A stretch of DNA of 64,000 nt. Origin: Hybos culiciformis. Lineage: Eukaryota; Arthropoda; Insecta; Diptera; Hybotidae. Positions 61,601-64,000 of this stretch are shown here, one piece after another. Position 1 is the first letter of the stretch, and each line of letters starts with the position of its first letter. The stretch is from assembly GCA_964007475.1 (NCBI GenBank), contig OZ023274.1, positions 92,651,213 to 92,715,212 of the forward strand. Reading direction: 5' to 3'. The notes beneath the pieces are model-generated. The model searched no databases, was not told the DNA's origin, and saw only the letters and a program-made list of their open reading frames with translations. Made by a program: the position numbers and the translations under genes.

Positions 61601-64000
61601 CCACAGTTTGGTTTTTTTCACCATTATTATTATTATGATTTTTGCTTTAATTATATTCTTCTTCTTTTTTTCTTCAACCATTAATTTATCATTTTTGTAG
61701 TTTGAGGAGAATATGAGACAACATTACTTTTTCTTAGTGGTTTTAATAATTATTTTGATATTGATTTCAATTTCAGTTCAATTGTTAAAAAAAATTAGAA
61801 GAAAAAACACAAAGAAAAGCATAACAAAACAATTATAAAACAATAGATACTCGAGTCGTAGTATGAGAATTCAAAATGCTCTGAGTTTTACACTATATCA
61901 GTTTTGTACATAAAATGAAAAGTTCACCACATTTTCTTAGCATTGTACAAATTGTTAGAGAGAAATTTAAGAACAAACCCGAATCATACGATTAACTTTA
62001 GTCGATGATAACCTTTCAATATGGACTTCACTTGAAGAACGAAATTGAAATGCTTCTGCTAATTTTACCGAAAGCCCTTTACAAAATTTTGTATCAAAAT
62101 TTCTAAAAAAGATTTATTATTATCTCCACTAACATAAATCGCATATTTCCCTCATTTTCCTTTCTCTTTTTCTTCAAAAATACTTAAATTTTTATTTTAA
62201 CAAAGACTATAAATTTATATGTAAAGAAAAAGTTAAAAATAAATAAACCAATTTTAATTTAAGTAAAAATAATATTTTTTTTAGAATAGCTTAAGTCAAT
62301 TAAAAATGTTCATTTTAAAGAATTTTTATTTTAAAGAATTTCCATTTTAAAGAATATTTTATTTTTTTCTTTGTTACCTTGAAAGAATTTTTCCATTTCA
62401 CAAACATAGAACAATTTATGAATAATTAAAGAAATATATATATATGTATATATATAGAATAGAATTATACTCAATCATTTTATTTAATGAAAATTTTAAT
62501 TATTTAAGACTAAAATAAAATTATAAAAAGGAAGAGAAAATAATTATTATTTAAATCTTCTCTGTTCGAGTGAAGATAAGTTTCATTAAAGTTAAACACA
62601 AAAAATTCATTTTTCAGTTTAATTTTATGCTGATTTTTTTATATGAGAAGAATAAAAGTTTTTAACTTAAAATTTAAAATAAAAATTATAATAAAAAAAA
62701 ATGTAAATAGAAAATAATAAATTTTTCTTCTAAAATTATAAAATAAAAAAAAAAAAATTCTCAAGGATAAGCAAAAACTTAAGTAGATATTCGCATTGGA
62801 AATTTAAAAAAGGAGGTAAGTTGAAATTTCTTGCCAAATTAGAAATTTGAGTTATGTTTGTTTTTGCAACGATCAAAAACATGTACATTTTATAATTCGA
62901 AAGAATATTTCTGAACAAAAACTTTTTTTTTCCTTTCTGTTCACAAAAAAGGACAATAATATTTTATCGAGATCAATAACAAGCGACCTTTTCACAATAT
63001 AAATTTTCAATGTTTCTTATATACATATAATGAAATGGTTTCAATAAAATTATTAAAGTTGGGTTTTGCTTGTACAGTGAAAAAAAAAATAAATTCAAAG
63101 GACATCAGGAAGAAAAATTTGGTAAATAAATAAAATAAATATGTATTAGTAACTTATTGTGAATAAAATAGCATATATAATACATCAATAAACTATATAC
63201 ACAAAGAAAGATAAATTTTAATGGAATAATATCACATAAATTGTACTTATTCAATTTGTTTAGAATACTACTGAAATTAAAGGGTTTGTTCGATTTGCGA
63301 AATATTATATTTTAAGCATATTTAAGTATTAAATTCTGAATATTAATTATTTTAAATTTAATTATTTATAATTTTTTATTACTAGAGTATAACTGAATTC
63401 ATATTATTAGTAAGCGATGTTTACTGAAACATACTATTCAGGATTAAGATGCAAATAAAGATCTTTTCTTCCCAATATCATTCAATGTATGTTGTTTTCA
63501 AAATTTCAGTTTTATTGTCATTAACATAAATGGAAACAAACTATTACACCTTTGTATTCTTCTTTACCTACCACACCTCCCTGTTGAATTATGAAAACAT
63601 AAATTATTAATATATAAAAAATATTTAAAAATACATAAAAAATAAAAAGTATTACAAAAATTTAAATCACTCTCAGTTGTTATTTTCACTTGTCACACTT
63701 TCAATTGGGCCCGTCGACGCATGTAAAAAAAATCAAAAAAATAAGTAATTTTTCTTATCTGTATTTTGAACTTCAGATTTGAATTTTGCAATATATAAAA
63801 ATTTATAAATATACATTATAAATAAATAATAAAGAACAAAAGCTTATAAATATTTAAAATAAGTATTATCAAAAGTAAAAAAAGAAGCGATGAGAAAAGC
63901 TATTTGAAAGCAAATGTTTCCACCAAAAATATTAATTTTATCTTTATAAAGTTTTTTTCTTTTTTATTATTACAACACCCCAGACGCCCTAGACATTAAA
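58614..64000. other. AT-rich non-coding stretch to the window end
   Basis: No gene supported. A cluster of CATATGCAT / ATGCATATG words is at about 58869-58910, and an (AT)n-rich patch at about 62433-62457. A 41-codon frame at 61713-61838 has a hydrophobic segment and a basic tail but could be chance. The final 300 bp are slightly less AT-rich (GGGCCCGTCGACGC near 63707) without a recognisable feature. Confidence 0.5.

Overview
The window is 64 kb of very AT-rich eukaryotic DNA, most likely an insect and probably a fly. The inference rests on a TATA box plus TCAGTT initiator at insect spacing, short GT-AG introns, a jockey-like LINE end, hAT and Harbinger-like elements, and dense MITEs. It holds no bacterial operon, rRNA or CRISPR array. 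The species cannot be named from the sequence alone.

One convincing host gene is present, on the minus strand at 24707-29367. Two long open frames (592 and 850 codons) are not separate genes. A 251-bp GT-AG intron (27355-27605) joins them in phase into one 1469-residue protein. The protein has a signal peptide, an N-terminal region laid out like a P-loop GTPase but with the nucleotide-binding motifs broken, long helical regions, a glycine-rich hydrophobic segment near residues 864-906, and a C-terminal beta-rich-looking domain. A core promoter (TATA 29441-29448, initiator about 29415) sits just upstream.

The rest is mostly transposon-derived. The left part (1-20 kb) holds a palindromic MITE, long repeats A and B, a minisatellite, a deleted hAT, a 947-bp element with TTAT target duplications, and repeat D. 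From 20.6 to 24.65 kb there are three inverted-repeat structures: an alternating palindrome array, a 316-bp hairpin element, and a foldback element whose arms carry tRNA-like Pol III boxes. The last ends about 60 bp beyond the host gene's stop codon. From 30.7 to 35.8 kb there is a mosaic of nested and abutting repeats: a Harbinger-like MITE containing a second MITE, then repeats B, F, minisatellite, C and D.

From 37137 to 43845 there is a nest. A hAT relic with an exact 8-bp target duplication (CTTATATG) contains a jockey-like LINE 3' end and a 5.65-kb element with 15-bp perfect termini (TACACGGAGAGAAAT). That inner element carries its own multi-exon gene, whose exons splice in phase but which has one frameshift. 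From 45.4 to 51.9 kb are second copies of repeats E, F and G. F is itself interrupted by two MITEs whose empty sites are visible in the other copy. From about 52 kb to the end I see only low-complexity AT-rich DNA with minor tandem duplications.
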